A stretch of 64,000 nucleotides of DNA from Oncomelania hupensis (GCA_036898135.1 CM072525.1:19169154-19233153), one strand, 5' to 3'. Numbered from the stretch's first letter, positions 9,340 to 21,288 are shown. Notes: generated from the sequence alone by a model not told the origin. A program made the numbers and translations.

Positions 9340-12300
9340 CTGAAATCGTACAAACCCCTGCAATTGGTTGATTTTATTTCGCGTGCTTATCGACACGTAA
9401 CGTCTTATGTAGATGGACCTCAAAAACGTTTGTCCAATACCACAGATGTGAACACAAAACAAATAAACTAAAACAATAAACATCTCTGCCATGACCATTG
9501 ATTATGCAGGTCACAAATAGCATCATTTCTGAAATCATGTAATGCCAGGCAAAATGTAATGCACTGAACATTCTGAAATCACCCTAGGGCATCATAAGTA
9601 GGAAAATAAATTGCGTCGAATGCCATGTGAAAAGTGAGGAACAAACAATTCTCAAACCATCTCATATGAAATTTATAAACATAATTCTCACATCCTGCAA
9701 TACAAATCTAGAAAATAAATGGGCAAATATCTATGACTTACCAACAGCCAATCTCTTTCAACACAAGCACATAACAACCAGTGCTACTTAAAATATTAAG
9801 CAGAATAGAAATATTAGTGAATTTCTATACAACTAAACAAAGAGACTGAAAGTTCTTACGAGGGGTAGAATGGCCCTTCTCAATGCAGGTTTGCTCCATG
9901 GCATTTTCTAGCGTTGCTTCATGGACCAGGAGGTCAGCGCCCTTCGAAACTTTCAGAAGCTGTGATGAATCGCTGGAGTCTCCACCTACCGCCACAACAA
10001 GTCCCCTTTGTGGAGCGCCCAGCACATCATGCGGTGACACCTGAAAATGAAAACATACTTGTACTCTAAGATCGATGACATGGACATGAATTGAGATGGA
10101 CACACATCTCACTGTCCGTACAAAATATGTATGAAATGCCAAGTTCATTCTAAAGTGTGTGCGGCCCTCTGTGTTTTCGTCAACTCAATTTTCAAGTATA
10201 AACAAGATGGCAAGCCTCTCAAATGTATTTCCAGATACTCCTAACACGCAGCGGAAAATCAGCATTTTTAGAAGTGTCAATTTTCGCTGCAATGTTGTGA
10301 CTCGGCTTTATTTTAAAGAAACATAATGAAATCAAGGAATGATGGGTCACTATCTGCAAGCAAAAAAAGTATCAAAATCCGTTCAGCCAATTTTGAGATA
10401 AAAGCCCAAATTATATTATTGACTTCAGCAACCTTGACCTTTAAAAAGGAGCATAAGTAAAGAGCAAAAAAGGGCTGAGTGGTGGCTAGAGAATATGCAA
10501 AGGGAAAAATAATCAAAATCGGTCCAGTCATTCTTGAGATAATGCACAAAATCTACACAGGCACCCAACTTGTGTTAATGCCCTTGTGCCACTCATGAGG
10601 TTCTGCACAGGACACACACAACGTCAACCTACCTGGATACCAGAAGGCAGCGTGATGGACTCCCCTGCCTTGATTCGGCCAAACAAGGGTCCTGGTGGTA
10701 CACCCAAAGCCTTTAGCTTTTCCACATCCAGCCTGAACACAAATAACAAACCACTGCTCATATCTGTCCATTCTGGACTCCTGCTATGCCTCCCAGGACC
10801 AAGACACTCAAATATACAGCCAGACAAAAATAATAAATAAATAAAGTAAGAGACAGCCTCTAAACATTTTTTTTAAAAACTTACTTGTGACTGAGTTATA
10901 TCTTTTTCATCATTTGTTCTCTGTTGAATAAACAAATTGTTAAACTAAAAAAAAGCGTTTTTATCCAGCAGACTTTCCAACTACCCCAAGGATTGGCTTC
11001 TGTCCAACATGCATAGATATTGGAGCATACAAAAAGTCCAATTCTTTTGGGACGTTTCAAGTTCTCGTTTTGAAAAATGTGACCAGTATTTGTAATGAGA
11101 GAGTTAGTGTGCTTGTCAGTATGTATGTATTTCCCTTACTGCTGGGTCACACGAAGTTAGAGGATCACATCTCTCACTGTATTATTTTTATCCTGGGTTC
11201 AAAATCATTTTGTTACGTACTTGCCTGGTCGGTCCTTTTCCTTGACAACATAGGCAAAACAGGGAACTCTGTGCTGGACCCTAACTGCCTGCACCATGTA
11301 GTTATCATCATCAAAACTGAAACACCACACAAACATAAAACAGTCACCATTTCTTTATGCACAACACCAAAAGTAACATGGTAATAATATTTTTTCTATG
11401 ATTGGACTTTAAATATATCATAGTTTAGGGTCAAGGTCACTTTGAAGTACCCATTTGAACAAACTTTGGACAGTTCCAGTGAGAACCTCAGTGAGGTTGA
11501 CCAAACTTGCATGGTAGATTTGTCTCATTGATATTTATCATGCATCAAACAATCACAAGTCCACTATCACTCACTTTTAAGAAACGGAAAAAAACAGTGA
11601 GATTTTGTGAAAATTTGTCACTTGGTGATCCTGTGACCTTGACCTTAAGCGACGTAATTCAATCACTGATCATTTTCGAGCTCACATGGATATACACCAG
11701 CCTACCAAGTTCGGTTGTGATAGATAAAATAGATTCTGAGTAATTAGCATCGTTTAAAGTTTTGCCCAGGCAGATTGACAAACAGACTTTTGGACATAAT
11801 TTGCACAAATCTGAAACATTTTGATTTTGGATTGAGCACAAAGACTCACACTGCAGCAGCATGTGAGTCAAAAATTGACTCCTTGATTACTAAATTGATT
11901 GAAACTCACCATGTCCAGACTTGGTTGTTGTCACATTTGATAACAGATCCTGGTTGTTCCATGGGGTGAACGTTTACTTCAGGATTACTGTCAATAGGCC
12001 ATGCCTGAAACACGATCAACATTATTCAACTTTCTAAGTGTGCATCGTAGAATAAACTGAACATTTTATTCACTTCAATATTCCTTATTTACCAAATTCC
12101 GTCATATCTGCCATCATCAACATTATTCACATTTCTATGCACACATCCTGAAAATAATACTCAACAGGTTGAAACCCCAAGCTGAAACAAATCATGGCTG
12201 AAGAACAAGCAAGATTCAGGACAGAGCGAAGTACCACTGAGCAGATTTTCAACTTCAGAATAATATGCGAGAAATACCTACAACACCAATATCATCTATC

Positions 12301-15300
12301 TCATATGTTTGTAAACTTCAAGAAAGCATTTGAACGAGTCTGGCATGCGGCTCTGTGGGCAACCATGAAAGTGTATAATATCAGCCCCAACATTATTGAA
12401 GTAACCAAAAGCCTGTATGACAAGGCTACCAGTGCAGTTCTCCACAACAGCACCATAGGAACTGATTCAAAACAACCACTGGTGTGTGTTAAGGATGCCT
12501 ACTCTCTCCAACACTCTTCAACATCTTTCTAGAGCGCAACATGTCAGATGTCTTTGTAGATCATGAAGGCACAGTCAGTATATGGGGTAGTGCAATCTGC
12601 AACCTCCTCTTTGCAGATAACATTGATGGATTGGTTGGAGAAGAACAAGAACTTTAACAGCTGGTACAGAGGCTTGACACCACCTTCAGGGTCTTTGGAA
12701 TGGAAATAAACGTAGAGAAGACCAAAATGATGACCAACAACACCAATGGCATCATCACGGACATCAAAGTTCAAGGCCCTCAACATGGTGCACAGCTTCA
12801 AATATTTAGGAGCAACTGTATCTGACAATGGGTCCCAATAAGAAGTCCTCTCCAGGATAGCACAAACAACTGCTGCCCTGACAAAGCTGAATCCCATTTG
12901 GAAAGATAGGACCATCAGTCTACACTCCAAGATAAGGTTGCTGTGCTCCATTGTCATCTCCATCTTTCTATTCTTGCGAATTATGGACCCTCACAGCAGA
13001 CCCACAATGAAGAATACAAAGCATGGAGATGAAGTGCTACAGAAGACTTCTGGGCATTTCAAATACCCAGCACATCACCAATGACGAAGTCCGGCAAGCC
13101 ATCACACAAGCCATTGGACAACACGGTGACATGATCACAGTGGTGAAGAAACGGAAACTCTGATTGTATGGCAATGTCACCAAAGCATTAAGCTTCGCAA
13201 AGACCATCCTGAAAGGCACGGTGCAAGGAGGTAGAAGAAGAGAGAGGCAGAAGAAGAGAGAGACAGAAAAAGGGGTGGGAGGACAATATTCGAGAATGGA
13301 CTGGCTTGACACTGAGTGAAGCCACAAGGTCTGCTGAGGACAAAGATGAAGTACGCTGGTTAAAAACGATCATCTTTCATGTCTCAACGACTTTCGAGTT
13401 ACGGGATAGGATAGGATAAGATGTATGCATCGGCATAAGATAAGCTGAACAGTTTCGATACTTCAATTTTCTTTTACCATACTTGACTTCATGTTCAAAG
13501 GACAATATCAAGTGGCTATACTTGAATACAGTTCAACAATCAACACTACTCAAAATTCTAAACAAAACCAATGTATACATGACAAATAAATAAAACACTT
13601 ATTAATTAAAAATTTATTTTAATAGGACACTTGACTGCATGACAAACACTGACTGAGCCTAAATGATCAAATATCATTTAAAAGTTCAGACTTATAAAAT
13701 AACACTGAAAGAAGGAAAAATAAATCAAAAAAGCAAAAAACTCTGTGATTACCTCAGGGGGAAGCTGACAGGTCAGGGGTTGAAGTTCGTGGACGATGAA
13801 GGAAAAGCCCAGATCAGCTCGTGACAGACCGAGCGACATTCTCATGAAGTTTCGTAGCCCGAGCGGCCCAAAGATCTCCACTGGCTCAGACCTCTGGTTG
13901 TTTTGACTCACAGTGCACAGTAGGCCTGGAAGCCCGTACAACTGGAAGGAAGAATGCAAAATGCAAGACACTGACGATAACACAGATGTTTATTTCATTT
14001 TAAGTGATTCAATGATGTAATCTAGATACTGTATTGTTTGTTATTATTATATTACACTTACCAGCTCAATAAGTGTTTATATCATTCTAATATCACAGTG
14101 ATGTTATGTGAAGTAATAGATTTTTCTTATTCGTTCAAAATCAGGGCAGGCCAAACAAGACTCCTGCTTATGGTACCCTCTATACTACTTACGGCCGGTA
14201 CCCTCTATTCTACTTATGGTATACTACTTACGGTACCCTCTATACTACTTACAGTACCCTCAGACCTGCCTACCTACAATTCTTTAAATCAGTAGCAAAT
14301 GGTCCAGTTTTCAGTAGCAAAGCCCGGTTTTCAGTAGCATGCACAACCGTCGATGTAGGACGCCACGACAAGTTAATTGTGTACTTAAAATATATATTTT
14401 AACATTGAAAACGTTTTGAGAAAGCACAAAATCAGTCTCTACCTGCCTCAGCACACATGATAAGAAATATAATACTTGGTGTCGGGGTTTACTGTTTACT
14501 TTCGCAGAGAGTCAGCATAACAGCTCTTGAGTTTAACAAGGTCTTCTTTGGTCAGATGCCTGTTTAAAATGCCATCTGGCTGCTGACTCTTCACCACCAT
14601 CCATAGTGTCCTCTCTCAAGCTTGCTCTTTGGTCAGTTCTGTTCTTCCTCACACATGAGAAAACTCTTTTGCAGTGAGCACTTGAGTGTGGAATCGTGAG
14701 GATGGACACCACGTTTTAACAAAGGGAAATAGAAATGGAGCCGTCTGATTGGTCCTGCCCCAACTGCATAATGTGCGATGGACTTTAGAAATAGCGGAAG
14801 TTCAACTTTCTACGCGCACAGTTGGCTTGAGACAAACCCCAAATTAAAAAAAAAAAGTAACCCTTTACTGGGCACACATTTGTCTATTTTTTAGCTCTAA
14901 ACAGGCAAGAAGTCTGATAATTTTAGAGATATTTCGGAGTACGTTAGTAAAAACACCACATTTTAGGTATTAGTGCATAGATTTAAATGAAATAAAATGC
15001 AAAATGAACAGAAATAAATTCTCTTTTGATTATATACCTTTCTATTCTTCTCTTGTCATGTCTTGTTTTTTATTACTCCATGTGTTTACAAAAATTGAAA
15101 AAAAAATGTTTTAAAAAGTCCAAAGAAGCCTCCTCTTCTTTACTTCCCTGCCCATCTGAAAGATCTGATGCATGCATGCTGCTGACACTAATGTCAGTAC
15201 CGATCTCTTCCTCCGACTCAAAGTCCATTTCTCTCACTTCAATGTCTAATAAATGGAAGCCTGTAAACTCTCCTTCATCAGTCGAAGAATCTAAACCATC

Positions 15301-18016
15301 CATTCTAGACACTTGCACACAAAAAATTGAAAAAAACAACAACGAAAAAAAACGAACGCATCAAAAAGAAAACTTGTGGAAATGCAGTCGATTGTTTTCA
15401 CAACAGAATAAACCGGAAGTCAATTGCCGGAAGTCTCGCAATCTTTCAAACAACGCGAGAATATAACAGGGGTTAATACAGACGCTTTTGGGCGTTTTGC
15501 CTGTTTAGACCTTCGGCCGCTACATGTAAAGGGTTAAAAAAAAAAAAAAAGTCTGATTTTTTTTTCCCGTAGCAATTTTATGTTTGCCGTAGCATCGTAG
15601 CAGAGCTTTATTTTTCGTAGCTGCTACGGCAACATCGTAGCATTAGGCAGGTCTGTACCCTCCATATTTATTATGGTACCCTCTTTACTACTTACGGTAC
15701 CCTCCATATTTATTATGGTACCCTCTTTACTACTTACGGTACCCTCCATATTTATTATGGTACCCTCTTTACTACTTACGGTACGCTCCATACTTATTAT
15801 GGTACCCTCTTTACTACTTACGGTACCCTCCATACTTATTATGGTACCCTCTTTACTACTTACGGTACCCTCCATACTTATTATGGTACCCTCCATACTT
15901 ATTATGGTACCCTCTATACTTATTAAGGTACCCTCCATTCTTATTACGGTACCCTTTATACTGCTTACGGTACCCTCCATACTTATTAAGGTAACCTCTA
16001 TACTACTTATGGTACTCTCTATACTACTTTGGACAGACCACCCAGCCATTCCAATCAATCTGTATGAATACATGTGCTGGTTTATAAAGACTATTATTTT
16101 GAATTTTGAGCCTGTCACAGGCAGTTCGTTTGAATTGAAGCACACTGGAAAATAAATCAATTTTCATTGTACTCACATGGTCACCATGGAGATGAGTGAT
16201 GAAACATTTGCTGACTTTGCCAGGCTTGATGTTGCTTTTCATCAGCTGGATCTGTGAACCTTCCCCACAATCAAACAGCCACACACTATCCTCTGAAAAT
16301 ACATTTTATTTTTTATTTTTTTAATTTTTTATTTGGGGGGGGGGGGGGAGGTGTGTGTACCCTCAACTCAAGAAGACTTGTCACTGTTATGTAAACATGC
16401 TAAACAATCACCCTTTATATCTTTCAGCAATGCAATGCTGAGTTTGGAGCCCAGCATGGGGTAATAATTCGGAAATGAAGAAATTGGTGTTTTTTTAAAC
16501 GCTTACAAGGCTAAAGCCCTCCTCGAAAGTCTCGTGAGACCTGAGCTCCTCCTAGCAGGGGGGTGGTGGCTATACGTCAGCCGGATTAGGTCACTGCCTA
16601 GCTTAAATCTAGAGTTAGTTAGCTTACACATGCTTAGCACAGCCCTGACTTCTGTCGTCTGCTAGGCAGCAACTTTTAATTTACAAAGGCTACAGCAGGC
16701 TGAACTATTTAAGGCGTGAAGCCGTAGTGCACGGTCTAAATAAATAGCCTCTCGTGACCGATATATAATCAAAAATATAAAACATACGATGTGACTGCAC
16801 CTTTCTCTCTCTTTCACACTACCTCTTCACTAGACTGAAAATAAATAAATAAAAATAAATTTAAAAAAAATTAATTTATAAACTATTTTAAAAAATAATG
16901 TTAAAATTTTTTTTTTTTAATAAATAGCATTTCAGGGATAGAAAATGTAATCACCTTTCATAAATGTATTAGTGTTACCCAGTTATTTAGACTAATACTT
17001 CACACAACAAGATGCTTTTGTAATTTGTCACAATCATCGGCCATATTTGCTTGGCAAATGGTTGTAAATCAGTGCAATTCTTCCTTGACAGTGAAAGGGA
17101 ATGACAATCACTGAATGAGTGGACATTACTCATCAAGATCAAATAGTAAATTAGTAATTTAAACACAGTGCATAGCTTCAAATATTTAGGAGCCATTGTA
17201 TCAGACAATGGGTCCCGACAGGAAGTCCTCTCCAGGATCACACAAATAACTGCTGCCCTGACAAGGTTGAAGCCCATTTGGAAAGACAGGACCATCAGTC
17301 TACATTCCAAGGTAAGGCTGCTGCTCTTCTTGTCATCTCCATCTTCCTATACGCTTGCGAAACATGGACCCTCACAGCAGATACAACGAAGCATATAAAG
17401 CATGGATATGAGGTGCTACAGAAGACTTCCGGGCATTTCACCAACAACGAAGTCCGACAGACCATCACACCAGCCATTGGATAACATGATGATATGCTCA
17501 CAGTAGTGAAGAAACCGAAACTCCGATGGTAAGGCCACGACACCCGAGCATCAGGCCTTGCAAAAACCATCCTGCAAATCACGGTGCAATTAGGCAGAAA
17601 AAGAGGGAGACAGAAAAAGAGGTGGGAGGTAACATTCGAGAATGCATTGGTTTGACACTGAGAACAGAGAAAGATGGAGTACGCTGGTTAAACGATCATC
17701 TGTGGTGCCCCAACGACCTTTGAGTTACGGGATAGGATAGGATAGGATAGTTGTTTAAATTAAAGTGTGAATCCGGCTTTTTAACTTAAAGTCTTTAACA
17801 CTAATAATGTTAGCACATGGAACAAGTTCCATCACAGGCTCTGAAGTATTTTCTTTCGTCTTCACAGCCTGTGGTTCCATCTTCACTCAATTCTAAATAA
17901 TACCGTGCTATTTCTGAGTGGTTGTACTTACTGTTGACAAATCGTAGAGCTGTGCAAGACACACATCGAGTTGGAGTTGGATAAGCAGACGCTGTTCCCA
18001 AGAAAGTCAATTCCAT
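9122..18016 (-). CDS. ELAC1: Zinc phosphodiesterase ELAC1, short tRNase Z (RNase Z), complete gene with eight exons
   Basis: Exons in transcript order are 18016-17932, 16292-16177, 13941-13753, 12004-11910, 11316-11221, 10732-10633, 10040-9860 and 9339-9122. All junctions are GT-AG and in frame, giving 359 residues, close to the roughly 363 of human ELAC1. tRNase Z is a metallo-beta-lactamase endonuclease that removes the 3' trailer of pre-tRNAs. The visible metal-ligand positions are the HLHGDH motif (H62, H64, D66, H67), H177 in QHRVPCF, D248 in GGDSSD and H306 in LTHFSQRY. The HEAT motif (267-270) and GHSTP (283-287) are also present. The N-terminus [17 protein letters not shown] matches the family start, with no organelle presequence seen. 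Introns hold LINE, hAT-like and piggyBac-like insertions, but every coding block is intact. Confidence 0.95.
9860..10040 (-). CDS. ELAC1: ELAC1 exon 7 (GD and HEAT motifs)
   Basis: [13 protein letters not shown] to EKGHSTP plus one base before GTAAGA. It contains D248 of the GGDSSD metal motif, [10 protein letters not shown] and GHSTP. Confidence 0.95.
10633..10732 (-). CDS. ELAC1: ELAC1 exon 6
   Basis: [18 protein letters not shown] to PSGIQ, bounded by GTTCAG and GTAGGT. The LGVPPGP..G segment is strongly conserved in short tRNase Z. Confidence 0.95.
11221..11316 (-). CDS. ELAC1: ELAC1 exon 5 (motif III histidine)
   Basis: Reads [20 protein letters not shown] to KDRPG plus AA of a lysine codon. 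H177 in QHRVPCF corresponds to the metal-binding histidine before the family's PSFG-type segment. The GTACGT donor gives the correct KL junction with exon 6. A GC donor 5 bases upstream would break the frame. Confidence 0.92.
11395..11800. repeat. AAGGTCA-rich dispersed repeat, copy in an ELAC1 intron
   Basis: GGGTCAAGGTCAC and GTGACCTTGACCTTAA blocks in both orientations, plus a segment with TATCACAACC/GGTTGTGATA and AGACAGACA-like remnants, recur at 44500-46290. Class unknown; no open frame is supported. Confidence 0.5.
11910..12004 (-). CDS. ELAC1: ELAC1 exon 4
   Basis: TTTCAG acceptor, [17 protein letters not shown] to VWT, ending with two bases (TG) before GTGAGT. This is the least conserved part of the protein. 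It is supported by frame continuity with exons 3 and 5. Confidence 0.85.
12148..13424 (+). mobile_element. LINE fragment covering reverse-transcriptase motifs to the 3' end (GGATA-tail family)
   Basis: The longest copy of the family here. With frameshifts it reads [19 protein letters not shown], then [13 protein letters not shown] (motif A region), then [10 protein letters not shown] (motif C, usually FADD, so an Asp is lost), [12 protein letters not shown], a [15 protein letters not shown] block and the [12 protein letters not shown] tail. It ends in GTTACGGGATAGGATAGGAT. It sits in the intron between ELAC1 exons 3 and 4, opposite to the gene. It is inactive through frame breaks and the active-site change. 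Confidence 0.85.
13753..13941 (-). CDS. ELAC1: ELAC1 exon 3
   Basis: 63 codons, [16 protein letters not shown] to PLTCQLPPE, bounded by TTCCAG and [14 protein letters not shown] and the [11 protein letters not shown] block are family hallmarks following the metal motif. Confidence 0.95.
14156..14263. repeat. GGTACCCTC minisatellite, left part
   Basis: Degenerate 21-bp units built on GGTACCCTCTATACTACTTA. The array resumes at 15656 after a transposon insertion. Confidence 0.75.
14264..15655. mobile_element. hAT-like DNA transposon inserted in a minisatellite, itself containing a piggyBac-like element
   Basis: CAGACCTGCCTA (14264-14275) and its inverse TAGGCAGGTCTG (15644-15655) are perfect 12-bp terminal inverted repeats. 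GTAGCA subterminal motifs recur at both sides, as is common in hAT elements. TACCCT abuts both ends, but the host array is itself repetitive, so the target duplication is ambiguous. The interior of the hAT-like part shows no transposase frame. Confidence 0.55.
14861..15533 (-). mobile_element. piggyBac-like non-autonomous element, copy 2
   Basis: It starts CCCTTTACTGGGCA and ends TGTAAAGGG, followed by TTAA at 15534-15537 (GTAA on the other side). TTAA flanks with CCCTTT-type termini fit piggyBac. On the minus strand an ATG frame begins [16 protein letters not shown], then an EEEIGTDIS acidic stretch and [15 protein letters not shown], and stops. It matches copy 1 in the opposite orientation and lies inside the hAT-like element in an ELAC1 intron. 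Confidence 0.6.
15656..16030. repeat. GGTACCCTC minisatellite, main array
   Basis: About 18 units of roughly 21 bp. Two variants, ending TTTATTAT or TACTACTTAC, alternate, giving a 42-bp higher-order unit over much of the array. The long open frames on both strands are by-products of unit length divisible by three. It lies within an ELAC1 intron, about 150 bp past the exon 2 donor. Confidence 0.85.
16177..16292 (-). CDS. ELAC1: ELAC1 exon 2 (HxHxDH motif)
   Basis: Acceptor TTTTCAG; the exon completes a lysine codon and reads [18 protein letters not shown] to ITHLHGDH, the zinc-binding motif II (residues 62-67). The donor is GTGAGT directly after the last histidine codon. Confidence 0.95.
17168..17749 (+). 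mobile_element. LINE 3' fragment (GGATA-tail family) in ELAC1 intron 1
   Basis: Reads [15 protein letters not shown], then [31 protein letters not shown] and the IREW-type tail, with frameshifts. It ends GTTACGGGATAGGATAGGATAGGATAG. Orientation is opposite to ELAC1. Confidence 0.8.
17826..17882. repeat. Short palindromic repeat with CACAGGCT/AGCCTGTG arms
   Basis: ATCACAGGCTCTGAAG pairs with CTTCACAGCCTGTGGT about 20 bases later. The same arms occur in the larger foldback at 18197-18418, just upstream of ELAC1. Confidence 0.45.
17932..18016 (-). CDS. ELAC1: ELAC1 exon 1 (start codon)
   Basis: ATG at 18016-18014 opens [17 protein letters not shown], the first strand of the beta-lactamase fold. 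The exon ends ...RFVN plus one base before a GTAAGT donor (phase 1). Confidence 0.93.
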
Positions 18017-18196
18017 TTTTAGTTTTCCACCTCAAACTCAAAGAAAGCTAACTAAAACTGAACTCCCGATTCTTCGTCACAGCTCTAGAAGTCTGTGATG
18101 AAACACAGCCCACGTTTACTTTAATCTATACAGCAAACAAAAACAGTTGCAATGCCATTATTCAATTTATTGCACATCTTCCTGCAATTCGCCTTT

Positions 18197-18418
18197 GCTG
18201 AACCACAGGCTCTGAAGTCTTTTCCTTCGTCTTTGTAAACTCGTAGGCCTCCTGACAGAGAAAGATGGAGTATGCTGGTTAAACGATCATCTGTGGTGCC
18301 CCTACGACCTCCGGGTTACGGGACAGGATAGGATAGGATAGGCCTCCTACATACGTATGTAGTATGTATAGTATATAAGTGAGGCCTACGAAAGACGAGA
18401 CTTCACAGCCTGTGGCTG
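18197..18418. mobile_element. Foldback/MITE-like element with an 85-bp LINE insertion
   Basis: The left arm (GCTGAACCACAGGCTCTGAA onward to GTAGGCCTCCT) is the inverse of the right arm near 18360-18418. A 5'-truncated LINE tail (18254-18338) splits it and is flanked by a perfect 10-bp duplication TAGGCCTCCT (18244-18253 and 18339-18348). The element lies within 450 bp upstream of the ELAC1 start codon and may overlap its promoter. Confidence 0.6.
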
Positions 18419-18822
18419 AACTCGGCGCCATGCGAGGGGAAATAATTCTTAAAGCAGAAATTGACGGTGGCCTAGCTTAGTAAGCGTAGCGTTTAGAACT
18501 CAAGGCCGCGGGCCAAGGTCAAGACTTGCTACGTCACGAAAATTAGCCACGTGGCCACATAGACACAAACACGCGGAATAAAGGCGACGTTTGAAAGATT
18601 TCCTGTGGTTGTCTTGAGCGTGGCATTACTTTTTTAACACATCAGGCGACATGAAAACACACAGTTTTTATTCACAAGTGTTAAGGCAATACTGAACATT
18701 TGCCCAAGTTAGCCTATTATGACAGAAAGTGAAATCGGGAAATGGAAATCCCAAATCAAATATTAAAAATCCATGCAGGGTATACATACAAATACAGGCC
18801 GTAACCAGTAAATGCTATATAC

Positions 18823-18938
<116 letters not shown>

Positions 18939-19578
18939 CTGAACCCAAAAAGCACCTAACAAGAACTCTGCAGTTGCAATTAAGAATTTTAGAATATCAT
19001 CATACAGCTAGGCCTATATTGTACAGACAGTAGGGAGTTATATTGCTTTCATAATTTACGAGTGCGAGGACGGCAAAATGTGCGAGATGCAACTTAGTTT
19101 ATAACATGAGAAACAAAAGGATTGAACCATGTAACCTTGTTCGTTTCTTACCTGATCTGGAGTGTAGTGGGATGGGAAAGATATGGCCCGATTCAGTGAT
19201 TGATGGATGATTGTTTATGGACTGATTGATGTGATGATTAATATTCTTAATTACCCTATTATATTACCTTCATGTTTTTATTTAACTGTCGGCGGTGAGT
19301 GTTCGTGATGTGTGTGTGTTGTGTGTTTGGTTTAGGCTTTTATGACATGTAGGCCTACGTGCTGATAAGATCGTGTGACAATGTTCAGTTGTGAAACCTT
19401 GTTTCACATTCCGCTGTTTTTTTTTTTTTACAAAAAATGAGCTGCTTCTAAATCTTGTAATTGCCTTATGTGAATAAATAAAGTTGTATTGAATTAAATT
19501 GAAAGGATCGGGATTTCTTGCAGTCGGTCTGTCAAATACGAAGTGCTTGATACACAAAAACTTCGGATTCTTTGGTGT

Positions 19579-19761
19579 TTATTTAGCCGTTTGAGGAGTA
19601 AAACCTTTACATCCGCAGGCATGTACCCATCTTTCAAACTCTGTTCTTTTCTTTTCCCAGTCAGGAAATCGGAAAAATACTAAATCTTTCATGTAATCTT
19701 TGAATGAATAGCGTTCATTGCTATTGCAAGTACCGTTGGCTACCGGCATGTTTGTGTCCAT
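19579..19761 (-). pseudogene. THAP-type zinc finger fragment
   Basis: A 60-residue frame with CNSNERYS, then FFRFPDWEKKRTEFERWVHA and GFTPQTAK. Cys residues followed by FFRFP, a basic stretch and a W resemble the first half of a THAP C2CH DNA-binding domain. The later Cys-x2-His half is missing because the frame stops. Either the rest was deleted or it is not spliced in. It lies inside the inverted termini of the 18487-19840 element. Confidence 0.45.
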
Positions 19762-20172
19762 GACGCAAAGAATTGTGGGAATGAATCTATTTTTAACATG
19801 GGGCTTGACCTTGGCCCGCGGCCTTGAGCTCTAAACGCTAGGTTCGTATCACCAAAGAGCGTACAATATAGATCTTTGGTATCACCCAACAGAAAAAAAG
19901 CCCAGAATTTAATTCTGGCGGTCATAATTATTAGGAGCAAGTACATCGATTCACGCATCGTTTTGCTCATTCATAATCGTATTATTACGCAAAGATACGG
20001 AATAAAATTTTAACGGCAAATGTTGCTATAAAGCGTAAGGGTTACAGTTAGTTAGGGTTAAGGTTTCACTGTAACTTTATGTCTAGACTAGACCTATTTT
20101 CACCAGCAGATTTTCGTTATTTTCACCCTCACCCTCCCCACTGACTACCCTTTTACTTTACTTTTGCTCAAT

Positions 20173-21221
20173 TTAACGTCCCCGCGCAAAAAGGACAGAG
20201 ATGCATATAAGAGACTTGATATTTGATGTCATAGTTTTTAATAAGAATTCTTTAGACGTTGCCATGGGGCTATTGTTGAAGTCATTCGTTGCAGTAGAGG
20301 TGAAGCACAGTATAAACAAGCAGGAAGAGGCCACGACATTGATATGGGCCCGAGGTGGAGTGGTGCATTGGCTGGCAGGAGAGGAGGTGACCGGGTGGGA
20401 CCACATTATGATCAGAGTATAAAGAAGCTAACCTATGAAAAACTTTTAAGGTAGGACAGACCAGGTCTGTAAGCTGAATTGCAAAACAGAAACAGGGCTT
20501 ACAGAGTTTAAAAGCTGGTTTTTAAAAAAAATCCTTCAGGACCACTGGTTAAAATAAGCAGGAACGATAGGGTTAAAAAATAAGATCCAAAAGGACCTAA
20601 AAAAATAAAAATAAACGGTATGACAAAAAGTCGTGAAATATAGTACTACAAATTTAGCAAAGAAACGATTATTAAAATTTATATAGCTTATTAAATAGAA
20701 AAACACATCTATGGCCAACCCTATAATCGATGACCGTAAGGGAGAAAAACACGATATTTACATAATAAAAACCCGACCTGAAAAAAGCCGATGCGGTCCG
20801 AAGACCAAATGTATGTTTGTTTGTTTGTAGATTATAGCCACACGACACTTTCGCATATAGGTGACTACTGGACCGATTTATACTGACACCAGCGGGCCAG
20901 TTGTTGGTAAAGGGGAAAATAATATGATCACACGTTGACCAATCCGGGATTCGAACCAGCGACCTTTCGGTTACTAGCAAGACGCTCTTACCAACTGAGC
21001 TACCCGGCCCCTCTGACCAAATGTAAAAGAAAGAATGGATAATATGGCCACAACAGACACGGCGGAACCCAAGGGGCTTGACTGAGGTCTATACGGCCTT
21101 GATACCGCTAGCAAAGTTCTGAGATATTGACTGATCTGTTATAACATTTGCAAAACCCCACCTGAGAAAATCAAGCACTCAAGGATCGTCCCCTATACGC
21201 TTATGTGTCCGGGGACGTTAA
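20173..21221. mobile_element. Candidate DNA element bounded by TTAACGTCCCCG inverted termini
   Basis: TTAACGTCCCCG at 20173-20184 is inverted as CGGGGACGTTAA at 21210-21221. The interior has no recognised gene and contains a tRNA-derived SINE insertion (20814-21014). Only 12 bp of terminus are shared, so support is limited. Confidence 0.35.
20814..21014 (-). mobile_element. tRNA-derived SINE, family 1, copy 1
   Basis: On the minus strand it begins GGGGCCGGGTAGCTCAGTTG and carries TGGTTCGAATCCCGG (A- and B-box-like pol III promoter). A unique body follows, then a CAAACAAACAAACATA tail. An 11-bp duplication GACCAAATGTA flanks it (20803-20813 and 21015-21025). The anticodon arm pairs poorly, so it is a SINE head and not a working tRNA gene. 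A second copy is at 34200-34393. Confidence 0.85.
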
Positions 21222-21288
21222 TCTATACAACTAACTAACTAAAATCGAATTCTTCATAGAAGGGGGGCAATCCTTTTCATGTGCCACC

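Noticed and set aside
11222..11230. GC-AG donor for ELAC1 exon 5
   Set aside because: GCAAGT would break the frame. The GTACGT 5 bases on restores the expected RPGKLDVEKLK junction.
15624..16160. Long repetitive open frames on both strands ([14 protein letters not shown])
   Set aside because: They result from a minisatellite with a 21-bp unit, a multiple of three, inside an intron.
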